Shown here piece by piece: positions 11,937 to 22,618 of a stretch of DNA of 64,000 nucleotides (its first letter is position 1; every line of letters starts with the position of its first letter). Source of the stretch: Pestalotiopsis fici W106-1. Taxonomy: Eukaryota > Ascomycota > Sordariomycetes > Amphisphaeriales > Sporocadaceae. Location: positions 2,046,001 through 2,110,000 of the forward strand of contig NW_006917097.1 in the NCBI RefSeq assembly GCF_000516985.1, given 5' to 3'. The position numbers were made by a program, and so were the translations under genes. The notes below the pieces were generated by a model. The model did not search any database, had not been told where the DNA came from, and worked only from the letters and a program-made list of their open reading frames with translations.

Positions 11937-13632
11937 TGAGTCAGGCTTGCACAGCAGAGAAGCAAGTAGACAAAAAATATCGATGATCATCCCGGTCACG
12001 AATCGGGACGTGGAAAGCCAGCTGATGTTTGATAATCCTCTTACTGGGTTGTTTATTCCAGAGACGGAAACAAGCTTCAGCTGCCTTGGCCCAATCAGTG
12101 CTCGATTGGCTGGGTGGAAACAAGGAAGATAATACATGACTGCGCACTGTAGGCGTGCCGCGCTCAAAAGATGGCTATCAGACGACTCAACTGTCTGATA
12201 ATGGATGGAACGGCGTTGAAGGACGAGTTGACAGCTCTGAGGATATTTTCCATTCAGCGATAATGTAAAGAAAGACGCGACGATTGATTTATAGCGACTT
12301 AGACCTCGCCAGCGTTGTCGATGACAAATCACTTTCCCGTACGGCTTCTAGACCCAGACGTACTAGGATTTAGAAGGCATGAACATATCTATTTGAAATT
12401 GTGGTATATGTACAAGATTGGTCTCTTCTTCCTGTGCCCGATTTGAACATGATCCAGGTCTATATGTCATATTCAACCGGGATTCGATCAAAAGTTTACC
12501 TTTTCATCTAAATAACTACCCCAACCATTTTGGAATGAATTCAATCTTTGTACCAAGTTCACGAGGAGTATACTCCGAGCTCGATAACCATGTCCTTGTT
12601 ATATATCAGTTACGTAACAATCTCCATAGATTATTCTTGTCCTTTAGTCCTAAGCGGAACATATAGAAGGTATGTACCTCAGTCGGGGTACCAGTGGGCT
12701 GCTAGCAGTCACTGAACAAGTGTAGCAATACTGCCCACGGCATCTTATCCTTACGTGGAGATCGCCATGGATGTATGGAATAGTCTTGTCATTTTAAATG
12801 CAGCCATGAAGCACCTGAACCAGGATATGCCCCCTGGCATGTATCCGGATAATTAAGGAATATAAAGGTCATTAATGTGCAGCTGTTGCCATGATTTATT
12901 CATTGACACTTTTCGGGTGTTGTTGCTGGGGACAGACCTTAACTTGCCTAGGATGCAGATTCAGAGACGTTTATAGGCTCCAATGGGTGCATTAGTGTCG
13001 TTAGTGTCGCCCGGCACTGGACTGTTGCGGACCTTAAAACCCGCGACAAGACTTCATTGTAGGTGCCTCCAGGTGCCCCGGGCCAAGCAGTGCCCTTGGG
13101 AGGCGAAATGGTGACAGGTGATGGCTGCCTTGTCAACCTTGCATCTGTCCGCATGATAGGGCTGCCAGCTGTGTTTGTTCTCAACATGATAAATGGCTGC
13201 TGCAAGTTCGAGGCTCGGTCATTCTGCAGGTTGCTCTCACACCCTCCCTTTCCACTATTGTCTTGACACAAGGCTTGTGATATCAAAGAAGTTGTTCCTG
13301 AGCGTCTGGCCCTTCATTACCGTCGCAAAATCCCTGCGTGGTCGCCTGAGCAAGACCGAAGGAAACATTGCCCCTCTTCGGACCTACCATGCTAATAACC
13401 TTTACCCACCTACATAACCCCCGTCATACCATCACCGTGACTGACGCCCGAACACCACCCGAGTGACCATAGATAGGGAAAGAGCAGACATTTGATAAGT
13501 AAAAGGACAGCCAACACCCGCACTCATTTCGAGCACTGTCCATTCTCCTCTCTGCACCTGTGCTTTCATTCCAAAGATATAGCCAAAGTGCTGGGGTGAA
13601 ACCCCGCCACTGGCGCTGGCCACCGATACAAT
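11937..13632. other. Intergenic region, no supported gene
   Basis: This separates NMN adenylyltransferase from the coiled-coil gene. It is AT-rich around 12360-12660 and becomes CT-rich and promoter-like from about 13300 on. No RNA gene or conserved ORF was recognised. Confidence 0.55.
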
Positions 13633-14840
13633 ATGGATTCATACATGGACTCCCCCAGAGACGAGGACTACGGTGCCGATCTGTACCTGGACAACTTCAT
13701 GAGCAGTAGTCAAATCAGCAATTTGGACCTTTCCTCGCGGCCTCCCAGTCGTGGCAGAACTCTACCAACTCCGCCTTCGTCCAGGCCATCATCCGGTAAA
13801 TTATATCAGCCCGCGCCACGATATGTGGCACCGCCAGCTTCAGAATCTAGGTGGCAGCATACACACGACCTAAATCGAAATACTCGAGAACACATCCGGC
13901 AAGACTCCCCCGACAGCATAGATTCATGGGAATCAGATGCCGACTTTGTTGATCGACGACAGGTCCCGCGCCATACCCATCAGTCGCAACAGGACTTGGC
14001 CGAGCGCATTAACAACCTGACTCGAACCATCAACGCCAATGCGGCCTTTTGTGTAGAGGTATCTGGAAAAATGGTCAAACTAGCACGCGAGAACAAGCAC
14101 CTTCTTGACGGCACCATATCAACTTTGGACACTTACGTGCTAAAGCCGGGCATCGGCATGCTCAAGACGTACTACCCAAATCTCCAGGACGGTCTACATG
14201 ATGGCTTCGAGGTCTTAAAGGAATACGAGGCCCAGCTCCGGAGGACTGTACAGAACTGCACCAACGGGCGCGATATGGCAAGGGCACAAGGCGTGTCTGG
14301 CACAGGCATGATGGCCTCTGGCGGTAGCAGTGGCAAGCGTGAGATGAACAGACTCAAGGATCGTCTAGTAGAACAAGACGCGCTCTTAAGGGACTCAAAT
14401 CAGTACATGTTGAGGCTCATGCAGCAGAGAGATGAATTCAAGAAGCAGTTGGATCGACAAGGTCATGACAACAACAACAACAATCGAGAAGGGGTGGATT
14501 TGATAGGATTAAATGCGGATGATCCGGCCGAGACTGACCCGTCTCAACTTGATATCAAGAGTCACCAAACGAGAGAGGAATACGAGGAAGACGATGAAGA
14601 AAAAAGAAACATGACAATGTTGCAGAACCAGCTACGGGAACTACATGTGCTGGTAAGCCAGCTGCAACACGACAAGGTACGCGACCCGTCCCAGCAGCAG
14701 ATAACCAACAAAGTGCATATGAGAACTAATATGTCGAGCAGGCTTCAAACCACGAAAGACGGCTTTCATCGGCCAACAACGGGAAACCCCGAGAAGACCT
14801 TGAAGCAGATAATGAGGATTCCGGTTGGACTTTGCTATAA
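13633..14840 (+). CDS. Uncharacterised coiled-coil protein with low-complexity N-terminus
   Basis: Not recognised as a named family. Proposed exons are 13633..14676 and 14742..14840, with a 65-nt intron (GTACGC donor, GAACTAAT branch site, GAGCAG acceptor, phase 0), giving 380 aa. Spliced, the C-terminus becomes a charged helix-friendly tail ending DNEDSGWTLL. Reading through the intron instead gives an unlike basic/hydrophobic tail that stops at 14877. Residues 1-110 are Ser/Pro/Asp-rich and disordered. Predicted coiled coils lie at about 118-160, 235-280 and 325-348, and a short Asn run is near 279. This layout suits a scaffold or cytoskeletal/spindle-pole-associated protein, but that is only inference. 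No membrane segment or signal peptide is seen. Confidence 0.72.
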
Positions 14841-16264
14841 AGTCGGTTGTTCACTGTATGATCTGTGGCTTGTGTAGACTAGTACCAATAGTATGGGCAC
14901 GGAATCCTCTGTTTACCTATCTTGTTCCCATCCACTGGATATTGGGTCGTCCTGTCAAGCTATATGAAGCCGCTGACCAGAGATGCCGAGTTTGTAATGG
15001 CCCTAGCCTATGCTTTCCTGGTGACTGGCCAAGATACATGGTAAACAAATTGACGCGATCCAACAACCAACCTGCTTTGCCGCCATCAACGATATTACCA
15101 CTCCCTTATTTAGAACTTTTCTGATAAACTTTTGAAAACGATGTGCCTGATGTGGTTTGAGTTGTCCACGTTTTGGTAAAGCATCGTGGTCTATATCCAC
15201 AGATTCATGGGTTTATGTGACCTTTCCATTACCATTAGCACTGCGATCACTGTTTGCTGCAGTAGACTTAAAAAAAAAAAACATTCGACTTTATAGTCAC
15301 TCCATGATACTTGTGTGAATACCGATGCAACAACAACAAACGACGAAACCACCGAGGTCAGGCCAACTTCAATTCCAACTATGCAGAGATGATAATTTTC
15401 ACTATTCTCTACGCATTTTAGACACCACCGACTTTATCGAAAGCAGCAGCGTTCACACCGCATACCTATTTAGATCAAACGGGATGCTTGGTGCTGGTGC
15501 TCCCTTAGCAGTCTTGGGCACACCACGTGGGGCGGTAATGATGTGTCGATGGGGGGAATGCCGACTGTCGTGTGACAGCTAGGAACAGTTCAACCCCTGC
15601 TACTTCCCCAGCCTCCAGTCAATGCTCGGCCCCTCAACTATCCCCCCATGTCGCCTTAGGTACGTACCGATGCCAGGTCCGTTCGTACCTAGCTTGCAGG
15701 CACCTAGGCTCCAGTCCGACGGCAAGCGCATTGTATGACGCAGGACAACTCGGATCCATGAAGAGCTATTATGCACTTCACGTCCAACCTAGTGATCTAA
15801 CAGTTATTATCCCTCTATCCCCCATTACGAGATACAATCATTGTGGAATAAAATACTGTCATACCAGGATAAATGAATCATTAAAAAATGGACCGACATA
15901 TTGAAACTCTATTATACGGTTTGAGTTATTCATTTGAGCCTTAAAAGCACGGAGAATGGAATCTTGGGCTATTTGTGTCTCGGATGCAGCGATCTCTCCA
16001 TACTTGCAATAACATGTTTAGATGCATTGTTGTTGTTCATGCGTCGTCGTCGCATCCTAGCTTTCCCACCCATCAATGATGGAAAGTCATCCTTCCCAGG
16101 ACTCACATCTACTCATCATCATTTTCTGCATTCCTGCCCATCGGCAACTGTTCTTATCCCAGCGAGCCATGATTCCTTGGCGATAATACTTCTACTTGTA
16201 ACATATTCGGGCTCACCGGAATACCCTCTTCAGGAGCTTTGGCGAAGCTTGGTCTGCGCCTGAG
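14841..16264. other. Intergenic region upstream of NCR1
   Basis: This holds the 3' region of the coiled-coil gene and the promoter of the sterol transporter. There is a short A-run near 15270. A 15-base stretch at 15949-15963 matches the MITE terminus with one mismatch. No supported gene. Confidence 0.55.
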
Positions 16265-19200
16265 ATGGCACGACTCACGACCGTCATCGCGGCGGCAGCG
16301 GCACTGCTCACCGCGACAGCCACTTACGCTGAACCGCTAACACCGAATCACGAAGCCGGGCGATGTGCCATACGCGGCCACTGCGGAAAGAAGAGCTTCT
16401 TCGGAAAGGAGCTACCATGCCTCGACAACGGATTGGCAACCGACCAGTCAGATATTGACGATGACTTTGCCCATGATCTTGAGGCCCTCTGCGGCGCAAA
16501 GTGGAAGGACAGCAAGGTCTGCTGCAACCGCGAGCAGCTCGACGCTCTCAAGTCCTCCATGTCCACGCCGAACCAAATCATCGGCTCATGCCCCGCCTGC
16601 AAGGACAACTTCTACAATCTGTTCTGCACCTTTACATGCTCGCCCGATCAGTCACTGTTCATCAATGTCACCAGAACGCAAGAGAAGAATGGGAAACAAC
16701 AGGTCCTAGAGCTGGACCAGTTGATCTCAAAGGACTACGGCACAGGCTTCTACGATAGCTGCAAGGATGTCAAATTCGGGCCTTCGAATTCCAAGGCTAT
16801 TGACTTCATTGGCGGTGGTGCGAAAAACTACTCGCAGCTTCTCAAGTTCCTCGGCGATGAAAAGGCCATCGGATCACCCTTTCAGATCAATTTCCCTACG
16901 AGCTACTCCGAGCCAAAAATGAGTCCCAGGGATATGAAGCCAAAGAAATGTAACGACGAGGACCCGGCTTACAGATGTTCGTGCGTAGACTGTCCAGCAG
17001 TGTGTCCAGAGCTACCACGTGTGGAGCGTGGCGGATCCTGCAAGGTCGGCGTACTGCCATGCTTGACATTTGCCTCCATTTTCACGTATAGTGTACTACT
17101 GTTCTCCCTAGTACTTGTCATCGCTGGCCATGTTGCTTGGAGACGTCACGCTCGAAAGCAGAGCGAGCGACTCCAGCTCCTTCAGGCGACCGAAAGTGAT
17201 GACGATGACGAAGGTGACTTGGTCCGCAACGGAGCAATGTATGACCGCCCCCAGAACTATTACAAGATCAACACTTGGTGTGACCTTGCCTTCAGTAAAC
17301 TCGGCCATGTCTGTGCCAGGTTCCCTGCAATCACCATCTTCACGAGCTTGATAGTCGTCATCGTGTTAAGCGTTGGCTGGGTCAAGTTTGACGTGGAGAG
17401 GCAGCCTGAAAAGCTCTGGGTGAGTCCCACGTCTGCCGCAGCCCAGGAGAAAGCATTTTTCGATGAAAACTTTGGCCCGTTCTACCGTGCCGAAAAGGCT
17501 TTCTTGGTCAACGACACTGGCGGCCCTGTCTTGAGTAGCGATGTCATCGAGTGGTGGATGAGCCTCGAGAAAGAGGTGAAGCAACTTAAGAGCCCTAGCT
17601 TCGGAGCCAGGCTACAAGACGTGTGTTTCAAACCAACAGGTCCTGCTTGTGTGGTCCAATCCGTCGCCGCATACTGGGACAACTTGTATTATGATAAAGA
17701 CTCTTGGAGACAGGATCTTCAGGAGTGTACCAGGTCGCCTGTCAACTGCCGTCCTGATTTTGGCCAACCGATCGAGCCAAATATGGTCCTCGGCGGCTAC
17801 GCTGGCCTTGACGATGTTGTTGATGCTCCTGCCATGACTGCAACCTGGGTCGTCAGCAACTATCCAGAGGGCAGCTCTGAGATTGCCCGAGCTAAGGACT
17901 GGGAAGTGGCCTTGAAAGAACGGCTGTTGCAAGCACAAGACGAGGCTGCTAACAAGTTCGGACTTCGGTTGTCTTTCTCGACCGAAATCAGTCTTGAAGA
18001 GGAGTTGAACAAATCAACCAACTCCGATGCCACCATCATTGCCATTAGCTATCTCGTCATGTTCATCTATGCCTCATTGGCACTTGGGTCTACCAGCATG
18101 ACGGTTCGAGAGCTGATTAGGAATCCAGCTGTCTGTCTTGTCCAGAGCAAGTTCACTCTTGGCTTGGTTGGCATTCTGATTGTCCTGATGTCGATTACTT
18201 CATCCATTGGTCTCTTTTCGTGGGCAGGTATCAAGGCTACCTTGATCATTGCCGAAGTCATTCCATTCATTGTTCTTGCGGTTGGTGTCGACAATATCTT
18301 CTTGATCGTTCACGAGTTCGAGCGGGTAAACATCAGCCACCCCGATGCCATGGTCGAGGAACGAATCGCGAAAGCACTAGGTCGGATGGGACCGTCCATT
18401 CTGTTCTCTGCCATCACCGAAACAGTTTCCTTTGCTCTTGGCGCTTTTGTGGGCATGCCCGCTGTCAGAAACTTTGCTATCTATGCTGCTGGCGCAGTAT
18501 TCATTAATGCACTACTGCAGATGACTCTCTTCATCTCGATCCTATCCCTGAACCAGATACGCACAGAGGATCACCGAGCAGACTGCTTCCCCTGTGTTCA
18601 GGTTAGGGCTGCCAGAGTCCAACTCAACGGCAACAACTCTTCTGGACCGCGGCCCTATGATGTTCCCGAAGAGAGCTGGCTCCAGCAGTTCATTCGCAAG
18701 CATTATGCGCCAGCCTTGCTCGGCAAAAAGACCAAAGTTTTGGTCATGGTCGTTTTCACGGGATTGCTAGCTGCAGGCATTGCATTGATTCCAAACGTCA
18801 AACTTGGCTTGGACCAGCGCGTTGCTCTGCCAGACGACTCATACCTCATCCCGTACTTCAATGATCTGTACGCTTACCTGGACACCGGCCCGCCAGTCTA
18901 CTTTGTGACCAAAGACTTGAACGCCACCCAGCGAACGCATCAACGAGAGATTTGCTCCCGCTTTACTTCTTGTGATAGTTTGTCGCTCACAAACATACTT
19001 GAACAAGAACGTAAGCGGCCTGCCGTCTCATACATCTCATCTCCGACTGCCAGCTGGGTGGATGATTTCTTCCTCTGGCTCAACCCAGACTATGACACCT
19101 GCTGTATCGAGGGACGTGAGACATGCTTTGCAAACCGGAATCCACCCTGGAACATCACCATGTCTGGCATGCCTGAAGGTGATGAGTTCGTCTACTACCT

Positions 19201-20083
19201 GAAGAAATTCTTGGCTTCACCCACGGATGATGACTGCCCGCTTGGAGGTCAGGCCTCGTACAGCCAGGCAGTCGCCATTGATGACGAGCGAAAAACTATC
19301 CGAGCCAGCAACTTCCGCACAATGCACAAGCCTCTGCGCAGCCAGGACGATTTCATTGATGCATATGCCGCTGCGCGTCGCATTGCAAATGACTTCCAGG
19401 CTAATACAGGCGTGGAAGTCTTCCCTTACAGCGTATTCTACGTCTTCTTTGACCAATATGCCGGTATTGTCAATCTAAGTGCTACGCTTCTCGGATCTGC
19501 AATTGCAGTCATTTTTGCCGTGGCGACTCTGCTTCTTGGTTCCCTCTTGACGGCTTTGGCTGTCACTGTCACGGTCGCCATGACGGTTGTCGATATCATT
19601 GGTGCCATGGCCGTGTTCGACGTGTCTCTCAACGCCGTGTCACTGGTGAACCTGATCATCTGTGTCGGCATTGCCGTCGAGTTCTGTGCGCATATCGCTC
19701 GCGCCTTTATGTTTCCATCAGGCTCTGTAATGGAACGAGCTAAGAACCGTTTCCGCGGTCGTGACGCCCGCGCCTGGACTGCGCTTGTCAACGTCGGTGG
19801 CTCCGTCTTCAGCGGCATTACAGTTACCAAGCTACTGGGAGTATGTGTCTTGGCGTTCACACGATCCAAGATCTTCGAGATCTACTACTTCCGTGTCTGG
19901 CTCGCACTTGTCGTTTTCGCCGCCACTCACGCTCTCATCTTCCTCCCAGTGCTTCTTAGTCTGGTGGGAGGTGAAGGCTATGTAGACCCGGAGAGTGAGG
20001 GTGGATTAGTTGAGGACCTGGCCAACAGAAGGTACAGATCTCTTTTGCCCGATGACATGACAGACTCAGAGGATGAGGACTAG
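16265..20083 (+). CDS. NCR1: Niemann-Pick C1-type sterol transporter (NCR1)
   Basis: Intronless, 1272 aa. It exports sterol from the lumen of the vacuole into its membrane together with NPC2. A signal peptide occupies about residues 1-22. The Cys-rich N-terminal sterol-binding domain follows (GRCAIRGHCGKKSFFGKELPC and CPACKDNFYNLFCTFTC-like spacing). A first membrane helix lies near 270-292. The sterol-sensing domain of five helices spans about 592-765, beginning with NSDATIIAISYLVMFIYASL and including VGVDNIFLIVHEFER. A second lumenal loop with N-glycosylation sequons precedes the C-terminal helix bundle at about 1069-1232. The cytosolic end is acidic (DSEDED). The length matches fungal NCR1 proteins and no break is seen. 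The ATG at 16265 directly begins the signal peptide. Confidence 0.97.
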   Translation: MARLTTVIAAAAALLTATATYAEPLTPNHEAGRCAIRGHCGKKSFFGKELPCLDNGLATDQSDIDDDFAHDLEALCGAKWKDSKVCCNREQLDALKSSMSTPNQIIGSCPACKDNFYNLFCTFTCSPDQSLFINVTRTQEKNGKQQVLELDQLISKDYGTGFYDSCKDVKFGPSNSKAIDFIGGGAKNYSQLLKFLGDEKAIGSPFQINFPTSYSEPKMSPRDMKPKKCNDEDPAYRCSCVDCPAVCPELPRVERGGSCKVGVLPCLTFASIFTYSVLLFSLVLVIAGHVAWRRHARKQSERLQLLQATESDDDDEGDLVRNGAMYDRPQNYYKINTWCDLAFSKLGHVCARFPAITIFTSLIVVIVLSVGWVKFDVERQPEKLWVSPTSAAAQEKAFFDENFGPFYRAEKAFLVNDTGGPVLSSDVIEWWMSLEKEVKQLKSPSFGARLQDVCFKPTGPACVVQSVAAYWDNLYYDKDSWRQDLQECTRSPVNCRPDFGQPIEPNMVLGGYAGLDDVVDAPAMTATWVVSNYPEGSSEIARAKDWEVALKERLLQAQDEAANKFGLRLSFSTEISLEEELNKSTNSDATIIAISYLVMFIYASLALGSTSMTVRELIRNPAVCLVQSKFTLGLVGILIVLMSITSSIGLFSWAGIKATLIIAEVIPFIVLAVGVDNIFLIVHEFERVNISHPDAMVEERIAKALGRMGPSILFSAITETVSFALGAFVGMPAVRNFAIYAAGAVFINALLQMTLFISILSLNQIRTEDHRADCFPCVQVRAARVQLNGNNSSGPRPYDVPEESWLQQFIRKHYAPALLGKKTKVLVMVVFTGLLAAGIALIPNVKLGLDQRVALPDDSYLIPYFNDLYAYLDTGPPVYFVTKDLNATQRTHQREICSRFTSCDSLSLTNILEQERKRPAVSYISSPTASWVDDFFLWLNPDYDTCCIEGRETCFANRNPPWNITMSGMPEGDEFVYYLKKFLASPTDDDCPLGGQASYSQAVAIDDERKTIRASNFRTMHKPLRSQDDFIDAYAAARRIANDFQANTGVEVFPYSVFYVFFDQYAGIVNLSATLLGSAIAVIFAVATLLLGSLLTALAVTVTVAMTVVDIIGAMAVFDVSLNAVSLVNLIICVGIAVEFCAHIARAFMFPSGSVMERAKNRFRGRDARAWTALVNVGGSVFSGITVTKLLGVCVLAFTRSKIFEIYYFRVWLALVVFAATHALIFLPVLLSLVGGEGYVDPESEGGLVEDLANRRYRSLLPDDMTDSEDED

Positions 20084-21693
20084 GATGACTCCCTGTCGGG
20101 AATTGATGGGGCGCAATCGGACGACAGTATTGCAGACTAGGAGAGAAGATTGCACCCGGTGAGGATTCCTAGGAGCCGATCAGCACGGCGACAGCGAATA
20201 GACGATCAACTACGCCAGATGTATACCTCCATGACAGCTACAGGGACGGCGAAGGCATTGCCTTGGCCGGAGCAAATGGCGGTAGGATGCGAAGGTGAAG
20301 CAAGACAAGCACGTCGACTGCAACGCAGAAGAAGAATGCAGGGGATGGGAAACAGTTGATAAACGTTTTTACTGTTGTAAATTTTCCCCTTCTCAGCCTT
20401 GTTTAACAATAGATGTACCGGAAGCGATAATAATATAGCGTGGATTTGGTCATATCTAAAGAGTCTTCTGTCCTTGCTTTTTAAAACAATAAATTGGTAA
20501 TCGCGCTGGCTTGAGCGAGCAATAGAAATCAAACAATAATGAAAAGGCTGTAAATATCACGTATACCAGCAGTCCTACCTACATGCCCCTGTGGTGTACA
20601 TTTTAGATAATGAACCCAATTGTGTATAGTGGATATGTAGGTAATTCGCTAGGCTGCTATGTAGGCACTGGCCCCATACCCCAGTCAGCATGCGACTCGA
20701 CTATAACACATTTCGTTTGTGGTGCGCCTTTTACCATGGACACGGACAAACCCTCCCAAACGGTAAGCGAATCAGGTTGGCAGGATTTGCGGTATGGTCA
20801 AAAAGATCTGAGCTTCAGAATCTTGCAAGGGGGAAGAATTTCTCGGCACGTTGCGAATGAAGACCGCCCATAGCAAAGCTGAAACGGACCTGCGGGGGGA
20901 TCAGGATTTTGGGGAGTCAACCCCTTGGGGAGGGAACCTGAGGGGAGAGGGGCGCAAAGTCAGTACGAAACAGAAACTTCAAAGAAACATTTTCCCTTGG
21001 GTGGGGGCCCCTGTCACGTTCCTTGTCGTCTACTGTGTATTCAGTGATGCGTATTGAATATCTTCCTAAAGGACAGGAGATATAACTTGATTGAATGCAT
21101 GTTTGGAGTGTATAAAATGCAAGATAATCTGAAACGTGGTTGCCGAGGGGGAAAAAAATACACAGCAGTATAATCACTATTCCACCCCCACACTCCAAGG
21201 CCCCTCCCAAACCACTTGATCACCATATCTTGTCCTTGTCGCACGCGCCTAGCGATACTTCTCAAAGCCATGTACGTCTCAGGTTGTACCACCTTTTCTC
21301 GAGGGTGCGCGATACCGGATTTCGTAAATGATTTGTATGGGCAAGCGGCAGAGGAAACAACATGTGGCTTGCGTGAGAATATCAGACGTTTCCTCGGCAA
21401 GGGCTGGGATGGGCCATCCTCTTTGTGTGTGTGTCTGTGTGTGTGTCTTGGAAAATAGTCAAAAGGAGACGATGTTTCCCACGTTTTATACTCTTGGGGT
21501 CAAATAGATCTCTGTCAAAATTGATTCTGATTGTTTTATATTTCAGATCGTGCTTTCAACTACGCCATACATTGTACGAGATACGAGTCTAGGAAGACCG
21601 AAATTGAGGATAAACCAAGTGACGACAAAGGCCAAGGATTGAATTTCAAGACACGCTTTCATTTTTTTCTCTCTATACAATATCAAGACCAAC
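20084..21693. other. Intergenic region
   Basis: This is the 3' flank of NCR1 and the promoter of the small membrane-protein gene. Short TG-rich and A-rich tracts occur near 21420-21450 and 21150-21160. No convincing ORF or RNA gene. Confidence 0.55.
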
Positions 21694-22457
21694 ATGTCAG
21701 GTCTTTGCAGCAATCGCCCAGAGGGCTTTGTAAGTTGGCTTCAACATATACAGACTCGTACGAGCCCAAACTAACCAAGCTCCTTGTCCTACAGGGCCCA
21801 ATCTCTCAGCTTGCCGACCCTCTTCCTACTCAATGCTTTTTCGACACGATACTCGTACCGACTCCAACATGGCTCTACATGGTTGCTCTGCCCATACTCT
21901 TCTTCCTCACGCCGAAACATTACAACCGGTCGTCACCCATGTCAAGAAAGTGGTGGTCATCTCTGCTCTCCAAATCGACATGGCGATCGAGCTGGGGACG
22001 CATCCTGCTCTTTGCGGCCTACTACTTTGTCGTGGCCGTGCTGGTGCTCATGCAGACGGTCGAGGTGATTGGGCTGTCCCGGATCGACCTCGGCGTGGGC
22101 CTCGTGCCCTTTGCCTACGTCGGCTTCGCCGGCGCCGCGGCCATGCAGGCCACCGACGGCGTCTTTCGCCGGGTCCGCGGCTACTGGGCGGCGGCCGTGG
22201 CCCTCTGGGTCGCGGGGGGCGCCATCACGGCCCTCAAGATCACGGGCGTGCTGGGGCTGGGCCTCGAGGGCTCGCTCGCGCGTCAGGATACGACGTATGC
22301 CACTGTCCACCAGTTTACCGATCTCATCATCCTGGGGTCGTTCTACGTGCTCGCAGTAGTGGCCGAGATTGCCGTCATGGTTGTGAGAAGGAAGAATAGG
22401 CGGAGCGAGCTAGATGATGATGTAGTCGAGTTGAGAAGCGAGTTTGATTGGAAATGA
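21694..22457 (+). CDS. Small multi-spanning membrane protein, function unknown
   Basis: Two exons, 21694..21729 and 21795..22457, with a 65-nt intron (GTAAGT donor, CTACAG acceptor, phase 0); the product is 232 aa. The first exon encodes MSGLCSNRPEGF. Four hydrophobic segments are visible: WLYMVALPILFFL (about 33-46), ILLFAAYYFVVAVLVLM (about 75-95), a Gly/Ala-rich segment with VALWVAGGAITALKITGVLGL (about 145-172), and FTDLIILGSFYVLAVVAEIAVMVV (about 190-216). A basic/acidic tail ends in EFDWK. The domain is not recognised. The second exon has a higher GC content at third positions than many neighbours, which also leaves several other frames open. It is probably an ascomycete-specific integral membrane protein. 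Confidence 0.75.
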
Positions 22458-22618
22458 GCAGGCCGGCAGAGAATCCTTCCTGCTTGTATGTAATTATGAT
22501 TGTATGAATATTTGTGATACAAGGGTAAAACCGGGGCGTTGGTGGTATGATTTTGGCAAAAGATTTGGGTAAACAACGAGTTTCAACCCCGGTACAAATT
22601 CGCCATAGAAATGAATAC

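Noticed and set aside
21415..21450. TG-rich tract as a microsatellite
   Set aside because: It is short and interrupted; not a clear tandem repeat.
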